From the NCBI RefSeq assembly GCF_025060755.1, contig NZ_JANYUY010000011.1, positions 1-64,000 of the forward strand: a stretch of 64,000 nt of DNA, written 5' to 3'. The notes under the pieces were generated by a model. It had not been told where the DNA came from and did no database searches. It saw nothing but the letters and a program-made list of their open reading frames with translations. Of the stretch, positions 18,209 to 27,009 are shown piece after piece. Source of the stretch: Paenibacillus doosanensis (GTDB taxonomy: Bacteria > Bacillota > Bacilli > Paenibacillales > NBRC-103111). The stretch's first letter is position 1, and each line of letters opens with the position of its first letter. The translations under genes were made by a program, and so were the position numbers.

Positions 18209-18342
18209 TAGGAGTCTGTCCGATGAACAATGTAGAAGGTATAAATATGCAAAATGACAGTAATTATGAAGCGCTAGCGGAGAAATATGCAGTCATTATT
18301 CATTCAGTATGCACAAACGTAACTTCGTCGGACAGACTCCTA
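18209..18342. mobile_element. MITE-like element M, copy 1 (complete)
   Basis: A 134-bp element bounded by perfect 15-bp inverted repeats, TAGGAGTCTGTCCGA at 18209-18223 and its complement at 18328-18342. Both ends sit in CTAG. Incomplete relatives are at 33974-34060 and 37685-37812, sharing the interior ATGACAGTA and GGCAGTCATTATTCATTC. It encodes nothing. The structure suggests a non-autonomous transposon. Confidence 0.8.
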
Positions 18343-18506
18343 GAAGGGTGGTGAAAAAGTGACCGGAGAGTCGATAGAAAGTTGCCCGTCCCGGATTTCT
18401 TGAATAGTTAAGCCCGTGAAACGGGTGAAATCCGAAAACAAAAGCGAACGCTTCACTGCTTCAGATTGCTCTCGCTTGCTTCGCTCACTTTTTCACCACG
18501 TTTTTC
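18340..18506. repeat. Gene-boundary palindromic repeat R, copy 1 (divergent)
   Basis: Begins CTAGAAGGGTGGTGAAAAAGT and ends with the complement-type arm ACTTTTTCACCACG near 18487-18500. Its CTAG start is shared with the right end of element M copy 1. The interior differs from the other R copies but keeps GAACGCTT and CAGATT. Confidence 0.7.
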
Positions 18507-18680
18507 ATGCTCCAACGTACCCGTTTGGACAATGGCTTGGCTGCAAGCTAGGTTTTTACCAGCGAAAATGGCGTCTTCAAAACACTTCCCCAACCATCTT
18601 TCTCAGGGACGGCTAAGCGATCGAACAGTATTGGAAGGGAGCTGCAGAAGGTGTAGCCTCCGGAACCGAGTTTCTAATTG

Positions 18681-18863
18681 TAACGGACACCAGGGAGCTA
18701 AAGTCGTCACAAACAGACGCTTTTTAAACGTAACGGTCGCCACGGCGCTTACATAGCTCCGAATTGCTCAATAAGGCAGTTTTTTCAACAAATAGCTGCA
18801 TCTGTGTCCGTTAGAAATCCAAAACGGTCGATAGGGTTTATATAACGGCCGCTGTGTCCGTTG
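18681..18863. repeat. Composite palindromic repeat, copy B (50-75-50 spacing)
   Basis: Arms TAACGGAC (18681), TAACGGTC (18731), GTCCGTTA (18806) and GTCCGTTG (18856), the same order and spacing as copy A at 5889-6070. It lies just downstream of the alpha-galactosidase stop at 18953. Confidence 0.78.
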
Positions 18864-18952
18864 CGAGTGTACTCCGGGGACAAAGGCGAACGCCGGCGCT
18901 TCTCCAGACTGCTCTGGCCGCTCGTCCGCTTGTTCCCGGATTTCTATCCCCT

Positions 18953-20737
18953 TCAGCTACAAGGATACAGCGCCAGCACCCGCGCCGAATGCGGCGGCAT
19001 TCCCGTCAGCGTGAGGCGGCCTTCCCAAAAGCCCAACTCTTCCCCCGTCCAGAAGTCTTCCAGGCGTCCGGCACGATCAAGCTGAATCGTCAGATCGGAT
19101 ACCGCTTCCTCCCAGTTAAACAAACAGAGCAGCTGCCGGTCCGGCTCGTTCACCCTGCCTACGCGGAAGCTGTCGTCGTCGAACCGGGCGGCGATATTGC
19201 GAGTCGTCAGCGCTTTCTTCACGAGCTGCAGATTGCTCTTTGACATCGTCTGCATATCGTCGCCCGACAGTACCATTCCGCCGGAAGCGACGATATAGGC
19301 GGCGTGGAACATGAATTCATCCGGCGTTATGGAAGACATGCCTCGGCGCACCGTGCCGTCGGGATCGACGAGCTTGATGTTGCGGTTCTCCAGCACCAGG
19401 CAATCCGGGTCGTTCACCCACAGCCGGCCGTGCTGCCAGTTCCGGGAGAAGCCTTCCGCGGCGAGCAGGGCGAACACCGGCCATTTGCGGGAAATATCTC
19501 CGGTGACGCGCATGCCGTGAACCGTACCGAGCGACGGCCACATCGGCGCGTTGCAGCCGAGCAGGAAGCTGTCCACTCCGGCTCCCTCCAGCACCGCTTC
19601 CATCCCCATGCGGTACGCCTCCACCTTGGTCGCCTCCGGTATATAGCGCCGGCCTCCGGGAAGCGCTCCCCACATATTCGCATCCAGCTTGAAGTAATGG
19701 CAGCCCCACTGCTCCCGCATCGTACGGAATACGCGGCGCAAGTAATCGCGGGCCTCCGGATGCGTTCCGTCGAGCATATACCAAGGCCCGTGCCGCCAGC
19801 CTCCGAACGAAATCCGGTTCGATGCGAGCGGCTTGTCCTCCTCGTCCCGGATGAACCAGTCCGGATGCTCGCGGAACAGCGCCGATTCCTGCTGAGCGAT
19901 GAACGGAGCGACCCAGATCGCCGGCTCGAAGCCTTCGGCCTTGATCTGCTTGCACAGCTTCTCCATATCGCTGAACGATTGCCCCGGCGTAAGCCAGTCC
20001 CCCATGTATGCTTGATAACCGTCGTCGATCTGGATATATTTGAGCTGCGGAACCTGTTTGCCGATGGCGTGCAAATTATCGAATATATTTTGCTCGGTCA
20101 CTGCAGGCCCGAAGCAGTACCACGAGCACCAGCCGGTCGGCACGCCCGGTGTCTCAAGCTTCGGATGATGCGCCTCGATGAGGGCCGCGAATTGTTCAAG
20201 GAGCGCTTCCCTGTCGCTTCCCGTAAGCAGGGCGAAGCTCTCCAGCTCACGGCTTTCTCCGGGCGCTACGATAAGTTCTTCGCCGTCGAGTACGACCTCG
20301 AAGCGTCCGGCGGCCAAACGAATTTCTCCCGTATGGCGGCGGCAGGACGTAAAGCCCATCAGCAAATGACGGGTCGGCTCCGGCGACAGCAGCACGAAAT
20401 TATAGGCGGTAAAAAATCCTTCGGTGGCCGGGAGCTTGTAATGCTTGCGGTCGTCGAACTTACCGATCATTTTCGGCTCGCCGATCGTGCCGCCGTACTG
20501 GGACAGCATGCTGTAGCCTTCGCCATAAAATTTGGTATCTCCGCCGAAAGGCCAAGCTCCCTGGAATAAAACGATTTCCTTGACGGAGATCGGCTCGTCT
20601 CCCTCGTTAATCAGACGGAAGCTTGCCGTCTCCCCTGCCCATTCGGCAGCGACGCGGGCCCGCTCGCTTCTATTTCCGCCGGTTTCCCTAACCAAAGACG
20701 CGGCGGCTTGAATAAATTGGATTTCGCTGATCGTCAT
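18953..20737 (-). CDS. Alpha-galactosidase-type glycoside hydrolase, family GH36/GH27 clan
   Basis: A 594-residue cytosolic enzyme without signal peptide. Residues about 190-520 form the TIM barrel: GWCSWYCFGP opening, QIDDGYQAYMGDW, the nucleophile Asp in YFKLDANMWG, and an acid/base region with VTGDISRKW. A beta-sandwich precedes and follows the barrel. It should remove terminal alpha-galactose or related residues from imported oligosaccharides. It is divergent from the AraC regulator at 20933. GGGAGTG is the nearest ribosome site. The subfamily differs from the second GH36 enzyme at 23086, so the two probably act on different linkages. Confidence 0.88.
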   Translation of the reverse strand: MTISEIQFIQAAASLVRETGGNRSERARVAAEWAGETASFRLINEGDEPISVKEIVLFQGAWPFGGDTKFYGEGYSMLSQYGGTIGEPKMIGKFDDRKHYKLPATEGFFTAYNFVLLSPEPTRHLLMGFTSCRRHTGEIRLAAGRFEVVLDGEELIVAPGESRELESFALLTGSDREALLEQFAALIEAHHPKLETPGVPTGWCSWYCFGPAVTEQNIFDNLHAIGKQVPQLKYIQIDDGYQAYMGDWLTPGQSFSDMEKLCKQIKAEGFEPAIWVAPFIAQQESALFREHPDWFIRDEEDKPLASNRISFGGWRHGPWYMLDGTHPEARDYLRRVFRTMREQWGCHYFKLDANMWGALPGGRRYIPEATKVEAYRMGMEAVLEGAGVDSFLLGCNAPMWPSLGTVHGMRVTGDISRKWPVFALLAAEGFSRNWQHGRLWVNDPDCLVLENRNIKLVDPDGTVRRGMSSITPDEFMFHAAYIVASGGMVLSGDDMQTMSKSNLQLVKKALTTRNIAARFDDDSFRVGRVNEPDRQLLCLFNWEEAVSDLTIQLDRAGRLEDFWTGEELGFWEGRLTLTGMPPHSARVLALYPCS

Positions 20738-20932
20738 AACAGATGAACACTCCCATTAGCATAAATTTGATTTGACCGTGCTTATCCTCTACTATACCAA
20801 CAGCGCTTCCCAACGGTTTATCCTTCAGTCTTGAATTTGCACGATTGGAGGATAAAATATTGTCTTGCCCCCCCTTTCGTGGTAGCATGGGCGATAACAT
20901 CCACCGGACAAAAAAGACGAGGTGACGCATCG

Positions 20933-21844
20933 ATGTCCGCAACGAGACAACCGCAGACGAAGACGGCCCAGCTGAACGAAATCCATTCGCGTATCGTAAG
21001 CGCCAACTTTTACCCGTTCAAGCCGGGGCAGCATGTCGGTCCGCGGCTTCCCTACGTCCATCTGTTCATCTACATTTCGGCGGGCAGGGGGACGATGAAG
21101 ATCGGAGAGGACGTATGGGCCGCCGAAACCGGCGATTTGTACTATATTGCGCCCGGCGTATCCCATACGTTCATCGCCGCGCAGGACGATCCGATGGTCC
21201 ACGCCTCCGTCTACGCCGATTTGCTGTCCCCCTCTACCCCCAAACAGAAGGGGGACCCGCAGCTCAATTGCCACAATGCGGGCGAGTACGACGTGTCGCT
21301 CTGCGCCGCACGGGTGCAATTCACGGATGCGGACGGAATCGCTCTTCCCGTCCGGGTTCGGGCTCCGCGCGGCGCGGCCTGGCTGGAGCCTTATCTGGCG
21401 GTAATCGAGGCATATCCGGAACAAGGGATCGGAGACGATGCGCTGCTGCGCTCGTTGTTCGAAACGTTCCTCGTCCGGTATGTGCGGTTCGCCCGGAAGC
21501 CTTATGAGACCTGGTACGATCCGAGAATCGGGCGAATGGTCGATTGGCTAAGACATACGGAGACGGCGGACCCCTGCGTCAAGGAATGGGCGGGTAAGCT
21601 CGGCATCAGCGTCGCTTACTTGTACGAGCTGTTCCGCAAACAGACGGGGACGAGCCCGCAAACCTATTTGCTCAAGTGCCGGCTGGACAAGGCTAAGACG
21701 TATTTGCGCGAGACGAATATGCCGATTACGGAGATCGCCTATACGCTGGGCTTCTCTTCGCCGCATTATTTCGCGAGACAATTCGGCAAGCATGCTCAGG
21801 AATCCGCCTCCGAGTATCGCCGGAGGTTCAGAGGATTAAGCTGA
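20933..21844 (+). CDS. AraC family transcriptional regulator
   Basis: A 303-residue regulator: an N-terminal cupin sensor (YVHLFIYISAGRGTMKIGED and DLYYIAPGVSHTF) and a C-terminal double HTH (VKEWAGKLGISVAYLYELFR and ITEIAYTLGFSSPHYFARQF). The ATG at 20933 has GAGGTGA nine bases upstream; a longer frame to 20831 has none. It is divergent from the alpha-galactosidase gene ending at 18953 and probably activates it when the relevant sugar is present. Confidence 0.92.
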   Translation: MSATRQPQTKTAQLNEIHSRIVSANFYPFKPGQHVGPRLPYVHLFIYISAGRGTMKIGEDVWAAETGDLYYIAPGVSHTFIAAQDDPMVHASVYADLLSPSTPKQKGDPQLNCHNAGEYDVSLCAARVQFTDADGIALPVRVRAPRGAAWLEPYLAVIEAYPEQGIGDDALLRSLFETFLVRYVRFARKPYETWYDPRIGRMVDWLRHTETADPCVKEWAGKLGISVAYLYELFRKQTGTSPQTYLLKCRLDKAKTYLRETNMPITEIAYTLGFSSPHYFARQFGKHAQESASEYRRRFRGLS

Positions 21845-21978
21845 AGTATACTCCCTGCTTCATATCTTGCTATAATGAGATGGCAGCCGTATGGGGCCAA
21901 GCAGAGCGTCCTCGTTCGCCGATAAGGCAGGATCGGTCGGCTTGATATTTTGCAATGACTAGGGAGGATGATGCACGG

Positions 21979-22440
21979 ATGAGAGAATCCTATTTGTTCG
22001 GTTTGATCAACAGAGGAAGGGGTAAGCTGCTGGAACTGCTTGAAGCAAGTCCGGAAGCTCAGCGGGAGGAAGTGCCGCAAGGCTTTAACAATCACTTGCT
22101 ATGGCAGGTGGGGCATCTCGTTACGGTAACCGACGGCATCGTGCTCGGTTTCTCCGGAGAGCCTTCCGCCGTTCCGGCAACGTACCGCGGCTTGTTCGGC
22201 AACGGGACCAAGCCCGCCGATTGGACCGGAGAACCGCCGGCTTGGGATACGCTCATAGCTCAGTTAAGAGAGCAATCAGGTCAGTTGGAAGCTGCCTTAA
22301 GCGGCAAAATGGATGCCCCGGTGAAGGAAAACTTCTTCAAAGCCGAAACCGTCGGCGAGCTGCTCCAGGCCGTTATGCTCCACGATAACCAGCATTTGGG
22401 CATGATCAACGCGATGCTGAAGGTGTTGAAACAAGGCTGA
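21979..22440 (+). CDS. DinB family protein
   Basis: A 153-residue four-helix protein of the DinB/YfiT group. The three metal-binding His positions are plausible in HLLWQVGHLV and HDNQHLGMINAM. Members are thiol-transferases or stress-linked hydrolases; many have no assigned substrate. AGGGAGGA lies 10 bases before the ATG at 21979. It stands alone, with a strong bidirectional hairpin after it shared with the convergent cupin gene. Confidence 0.87.
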   Translation: MRESYLFGLINRGRGKLLELLEASPEAQREEVPQGFNNHLLWQVGHLVTVTDGIVLGFSGEPSAVPATYRGLFGNGTKPADWTGEPPAWDTLIAQLREQSGQLEAALSGKMDAPVKENFFKAETVGELLQAVMLHDNQHLGMINAMLKVLKQG

Positions 22441-22509
22441 GGCCCCGGCTTCGGATAAGAAGGCATCGAGCCGCTTAGCGCGCGGCGTCGTTTCCTAAAT
22501 GAACGGCAG

Positions 22510-22544
22510 AAGTCCTCTTTGCTCCGATCGGACAAAGAGGACTT
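22510..22544. terminator. Bidirectional terminator between dinB-like and cupin genes
   Basis: Perfect 12-bp stem, AAGTCCTCTTTG (22510-22521) and CAAAGAGGACTT (22533-22544), loop 11 bases, between two convergent genes. Confidence 0.75.
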
Positions 22545-22561
22545 CTTGCGTCATCCCCGGG

Positions 22562-22927
22562 TTATTCGGGGAGCTGGTTTTTATGGCGGGCCGGACCGGC
22601 ATGGACCCATAATGTCACGATAGGGTCTTCCGTGCTGGAAATAAGATGATGATCCTCGCCCGGCTCGATCACGATAATATCGCCGGTTACGACCGGGTGG
22701 AAGGACTTGTCCACTTCCATCTCCCCTTTGCCCTGCGCGATGATAAACACTTCGCAGTCTTTGTGAACATGGTAATCCCGCCCTTCCGGGCCGTCATTCG
22801 TATGCGTGCGGAAGCCCGGCTTCTCAAAGGCCAGTCCTCCCGACGACAAATATTCCCCAGGCAATATCCCTTGCAGAAAATGCCCTTCTCTCGTATCCTG
22901 CAAATCGGTTAACCTAAACTTTTTCAA
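22562..22927 (-). CDS. Cupin domain protein
   Basis: A 121-residue single cupin barrel. Motif 1 is HTNDGPEGRDYHVHKDCEVFII with the metal-binding His pair and Glu, and motif 2 is PGEDHHLISS. It may bind a sugar, hormone-like small molecule or metal. I place the start at TTG 22927, with AAGGGAG nine bases upstream. The frame continues to an ATG at 22990, but that extension is encoded by repeat R copy 2, which abuts the gene, so the longer form is unlikely to be original. Function unknown. Confidence 0.8.
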   Translation of the reverse strand: MKKFRLTDLQDTREGHFLQGILPGEYLSSGGLAFEKPGFRTHTNDGPEGRDYHVHKDCEVFIIAQGKGEMEVDKSFHPVVTGDIIVIEPGEDHHLISSTEDPIVTLWVHAGPARHKNQLPE

Positions 22928-22941
22928 TACGGTTCGCTCCC

Positions 22942-23068
22942 TTAGAAGCGTGGTGAACAAGTCCGCTGCGGCGCCCATTTGATCCTCCAATCGCTGTTTT
23001 CTTAGGCGAACGCTAACGCTTTTCCAGATTCAAATGGCCCCTCCGCTCTTTTTTCACCACGCTTTTAG
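22942..23068. repeat. Gene-boundary palindromic repeat R, copy 2
   Basis: About 127 bp from CTTAGAAGCGTGGTGAACAA to CACCACGCTTTTAG. Inner arms CCATTTGA (near 22976) and TCAAATGG (near 23030) pair, giving a long imperfect hairpin. One end lies 15 bp from the cupin start codon, the other 18 bp from the stop of the GH36 gene at 23086. Confidence 0.82.
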
Positions 23069-23085
23069 ATATGATCTCGTTTGGC

Positions 23086-25302
23086 TTATTCCGCTTCTTG
23101 CGCGGTCAGCCGGTATAAGCGGCTGCGGAAGTCGCCCTTCCACTGCGGGAGGTTCAGACCGATATGCATCAATTCATCCCCTCCGAAGACGGAGGCTTCC
23201 GCTGCGGCGCCGTCTACGTCAAGCACGCGGTAATCCTTGTCCGGGTCCAATCCCTTCAGACGCAGCTTGGACAGCGGCGCATTCGGCTTGGCCAGCACCT
23301 GGAAGAAGGCGACCAGCGCCTCCGTGCGATCCTCGGATACGAACATCCACGCCGTTTCGTTGCCCTCGAACGGGCTGAGCAGCCGGTAAAAGTCGCCGAA
23401 CTGAATCAGCGGGCGAAGCTGCTTGTAAGCGGCCACCTGCCGGCGTACCGCCTCCTTATCCTCCGCCGTAAACTTCGTCAAATCAAGCTCGTAGCCGAAA
23501 TTGCCCGACATCGCCACATGCCCGCGCATTTCGATAGGCGTCGTGCGGTGAACCTGATGATTCGGCACCGCGGATACATGCGCTCCCATCGTGCTGACCG
23601 GGTAGACGATGCTCGTGCCGTACTGAATTTTCAAGCGCTCCGCCGCATCGGTATTATCGCTTGTCCACGTTTGCGGCATATAGTAGAGCATGCCCGGATC
23701 GAAACGCCCGCCGCCGCCGGAGCAGCTTTCGAATAAAACATGCGGAAACGCCGACGTAATCCGCTCCAGCACTTCGTACAGCCCCAGCATGTAACGATGC
23801 GCGGTCTCCCGCTGCCGGTCCGGGGCAAGCAGCGCCGAGCCGATCTCGGTCATATTGCGGTTCATGTCCCATTTCACATAGCGGATGGGACAACCTTCCA
23901 ATATATCGGAGACGACCTTTACGATATAATCCCGCACATCCTGCCGGGAATAGTCGAGAATCAGCTGCCGGCGCGCTTCCGTCCGGCGCCGCCCCGGAAC
24001 ATGCAGACACCAGTCGGGATGAGCCCGGTACAGCTCGCTGTCCGGTGAGACCATCTCCGGCTCGAACCAGAGACCGAATTGCAGACCCAGCCTGTTCACT
24101 CTCGCGGCCAAATCCTCCAGTCCTTGCGGCAGCTTGTTCTTGTCGACGAACCAGTCGCCGAGCGAGCAGTTGTCGTTATCCCGCTTGCCGAACCAGCCGT
24201 CGTCGAGCACGAACAGCTCCAGTCCCAGCTCCTGACCGGCTGTGGCGATCTCCTCGATTTTATCGGCGTTAAAATTGAAGTAGGTCGCTTCCCAGTTGTT
24301 GACGAGCACCGGCCGCGTGCGGTCGCGGTATTCGCCGCGGCACAGCCGCGTCCGGTACAGCTTATGATAAGTGCGCGACATCTCCCCGAGTCCTTCGCCG
24401 GAATAGACGAGCACCGCCTCCGGCGTCTGGAACGATTCCCCCGGCTCCAGCAGCCAGCTGAAATCGAACGGATTCACGCCCATGACGACGCGGGTCGTGC
24501 CGTACGGATCGATCTCCGCCTGCGCCAGGAAGCTGCCGCTGTATACGAGACTGAAGCCGTAGGCTTCGCCGTGATCCTCGTCCGCATCCTTGGACAACAG
24601 CGCGACGAACGGGTTCAAAGAATGGCTGCTCGCGCCCCGGCGGCTCTCGATCGTTGCGCCTCCGGCGGTAAGCAAGCGTCGCTCGATATGCCGCTCTCTC
24701 GCCCAGGAGCCCGACAAATGCAGCATGTCGAAGTTCGGATGCGGAAAATCGACGCTCATGCTGAGCGCCCTTAAAAGGCGCAGCTTGCCGCCGCCTTCGT
24801 TGATGTAGCGCACCGAACGGGCTACCGCATTGAAATGGCGGAATACGGTATAGGTAACGACCGCCTTCATCCCGATCAGCTTGTCCGTCAGCACGATATC
24901 CAGACTATCCGCCTCGTCCTCCCGCTCGACATAAGTCGCCGGAAGTCCGGGAAGCTGCGGCTTGCCGGGGTAAATGCGATGCGATTCATAGATCAGCTCG
25001 CTGACCGTCGTTCCGTTCTCCAGCTGAACCTGGTAGGCGGGCACCCGGAAATCGCTTCCGCCGTAAGCCGGCAGCTCCTGCGGCAGCGTGTCGAGCGATA
25101 AGCTGAGGTCGTCCGGATCGGTAGACGGCGTGAACGAGCAGCGCTCGCGTCTTGCCAGCAGCCCTCCCGGATTCGTTCCGCGCACCTTGCGGCCCCAGTG
25201 GATATGGGCGATATATTTGGATCGGACGATTTGCATCACATAGCTTGCGCCGGCGGCTTGCAGGTGAAACGTTTGCGAAGCCGGATCGAATACGATACTC
25301 AT
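23086..25302 (-). CDS. Alpha-galactosidase, GH36
   Basis: A 738-residue cytosolic enzyme of canonical GH36 length. The N-terminal beta-supersandwich runs to about 330. The TIM barrel has ELFVLDDGWFGKRDND, the nucleophile Asp in YVKWDMNRNMT, the ESCSGGGGRFD loop, and the acid/base Asp in WTSDNTDA. It hydrolyses terminal alpha-1,6-galactose from melibiose, raffinose or galactomannan fragments. AGGGAGG precedes the ATG. It follows the YesN-type regulator gene (25436-27009) and truncated kinase in the same direction, separated by about 130 bp. A tetramer is expected from the family. Confidence 0.95.
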   Translation of the reverse strand: MSIVFDPASQTFHLQAAGASYVMQIVRSKYIAHIHWGRKVRGTNPGGLLARRERCSFTPSTDPDDLSLSLDTLPQELPAYGGSDFRVPAYQVQLENGTTVSELIYESHRIYPGKPQLPGLPATYVEREDEADSLDIVLTDKLIGMKAVVTYTVFRHFNAVARSVRYINEGGGKLRLLRALSMSVDFPHPNFDMLHLSGSWARERHIERRLLTAGGATIESRRGASSHSLNPFVALLSKDADEDHGEAYGFSLVYSGSFLAQAEIDPYGTTRVVMGVNPFDFSWLLEPGESFQTPEAVLVYSGEGLGEMSRTYHKLYRTRLCRGEYRDRTRPVLVNNWEATYFNFNADKIEEIATAGQELGLELFVLDDGWFGKRDNDNCSLGDWFVDKNKLPQGLEDLAARVNRLGLQFGLWFEPEMVSPDSELYRAHPDWCLHVPGRRRTEARRQLILDYSRQDVRDYIVKVVSDILEGCPIRYVKWDMNRNMTEIGSALLAPDRQRETAHRYMLGLYEVLERITSAFPHVLFESCSGGGGRFDPGMLYYMPQTWTSDNTDAAERLKIQYGTSIVYPVSTMGAHVSAVPNHQVHRTTPIEMRGHVAMSGNFGYELDLTKFTAEDKEAVRRQVAAYKQLRPLIQFGDFYRLLSPFEGNETAWMFVSEDRTEALVAFFQVLAKPNAPLSKLRLKGLDPDKDYRVLDVDGAAAEASVFGGDELMHIGLNLPQWKGDFRSRLYRLTAQEAE

Positions 25303-25435
25303 GACAGCCTCCCTATTCGTACAGGTTTTTCAGCTCTATTATAGCTTCGCTTCCCTCCGGCGAATATGGACAAAACCCATTTTCATATGGACGAATTTAT
25401 GTTTTTATCGCAGGGCGCCGGTTGATGCCCGCCTC

Positions 25436-27009
25436 TTAACGATAGTCCTTCGGGCTCACTCCGACGTATTTTTTGAATATTTTGGAAAAAATAAGTGCGT
25501 TCTACGTAACCAAGCTTGAACGCGACGAGCTCGATGTTGTCCTGTTTGCTTTTCAGCAGATGGCAGGCGATTTTCATCTTGTAACGATGCACGTAGTCGG
25601 TGAAATTCATTCCTGTCTCCAGCTTGAAATACCGCGACAAATAGCTCGGATTCAAGAACAAATAATCGGCGATGTCGACAAGCGAAATGTTTTCCGACAA
25701 ATGCTCGGCGATATAATGGTCGATCTGCTGCAGCTTGGCCTTTCTCTCGATGACGGCTTCGCGGTTCGCTTCATAAAGCTCCTTCACCTTCGTCTCCAGC
25801 AGATCCATCGTATCGCTCAGCCGCCGGCTCTTCAGCAGGCAATCGTGAAAGCCGTCATCGCTGTGCCGATCGCTCTCCAGCTCCAAGACTCTGACCCACT
25901 GCGAGCATTTGGCGATAAGCTCTCCCGGGTCGAGCTGCAGCTTGATTGCTTTACGCTTCATTTCGTCGAGAGCTTGCCGGATGGAGCTGTCGTCCCGGTC
26001 CTTGTACGCCTTCAGCAGGCGGTTCCATTCGTCTCCGAGCGCCCCGGTCACATCAATCGACCACAGCTTGCCTTCCATCGCGGGCATCGGTCCGAACGAA
26101 AGATCTTCATAATAGGCGGCGCGGTTCCACTGCTTCAGCTGCTTGTAATTCGCCTTGATGCCTTCCGCCCCTTTGAACGGCTGTCCGAACAGGATCGACA
26201 CATCGACCTTCAAATATTCCTTGATTTTCTCCTTGAGAGCGGCCAAATACCGCTGAACTTGCTCCGTCGTATTCAAGCTCAAATTCGGCTGGAAATTGGC
26301 GATGCAGATGAAATAAGCATCCGTGTCCGTAAATGCGGTCACCATCTTCTCTTCGGGCGACAATTCCTCGGCGATATTACTGATGGCGTACAGCAGGACG
26401 GGAACGTCGCTGTACCGGTACCGGTCAGGAAACGACGCGAAATTCAAATAACCGATCGCCACCATAAAATGAGAACGATCCCATTCGAAACCAAGCCGCT
26501 TGCCGTAGCTGAGCATGTCCCTCGCGGATACCCCGCTCATCATCTGCCGGAAAAAACGCTCCTTCAGCACATCCTTGTTTTTCATCAAATCATGCTTGTA
26601 AACCTGCTCCCGCCGCTGCTCCAGCTGCTCCCTCAGCTCGACGGACGCTTTGCTCAAGCTCTTCTCCAGCTGCTCCCGGCTTAAGCTCGTCCTTGATTAA
26701 ATAATCGTCGGCGCCCAGCTGCACCGCTTTGCGCGCGTAATGGAATTCCTCGTGACAGGTCAGAAAGAGCAGCCGGATTTCGGGCTTCATCCGCTTCAGC
26801 TCGGCCGCCAGCTCCAGACCGTCCATCTGCGGCATGCCGATATCGGTAATGACCAGATCCGGATTCGCCTCGCGAAACAGCTGCAGCGCCTTTTTCCCGG
26901 AATGCGCCGTGGCGACGATCTCCATCCCCATCGTTTCCCACGCGACCAGCTTCACCAAATATTTAATCATCGGCACGTCATCGTCGACGAGCATCACTCT
27001 CAGCCTCAT
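25436..27009 (-). pseudogene. YesN-type response regulator (REC plus AraC HTH), two one-base frameshifts
   Basis: Three frames together give one protein of about 524 residues. Frame 1 (27009 to about 26677) is a receiver domain: VMLVDDD acidic pocket, phospho-acceptor DLVITDIGMP, Lys in LIKDEL. It shifts at CCC 26675-26677, where one base too many is present; removing one gives EQLEKSLSKASVEL. Frame 2 holds the linker and first HTH. A second shift lies in A6 at 25486-25491; five would give YFSKIFKKYVGVSPKDYR, the normal AraC ending with a stop at 25436. It partners the YesM-like kinase that overlaps its start by one base (TAATG). Whether the shifts are real cannot be told here. Confidence 0.85.

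Noticed and set aside
18209-18342. CRISPR-like repeats
   Set aside because: The repeats are isolated inverted elements without regular spacers or cas genes nearby.
22928-22990. N-terminal extension of the cupin protein to ATG 22990
   Set aside because: Most of it is encoded by a copy of repeat R and the TTG at 22927 has its own ribosome site.
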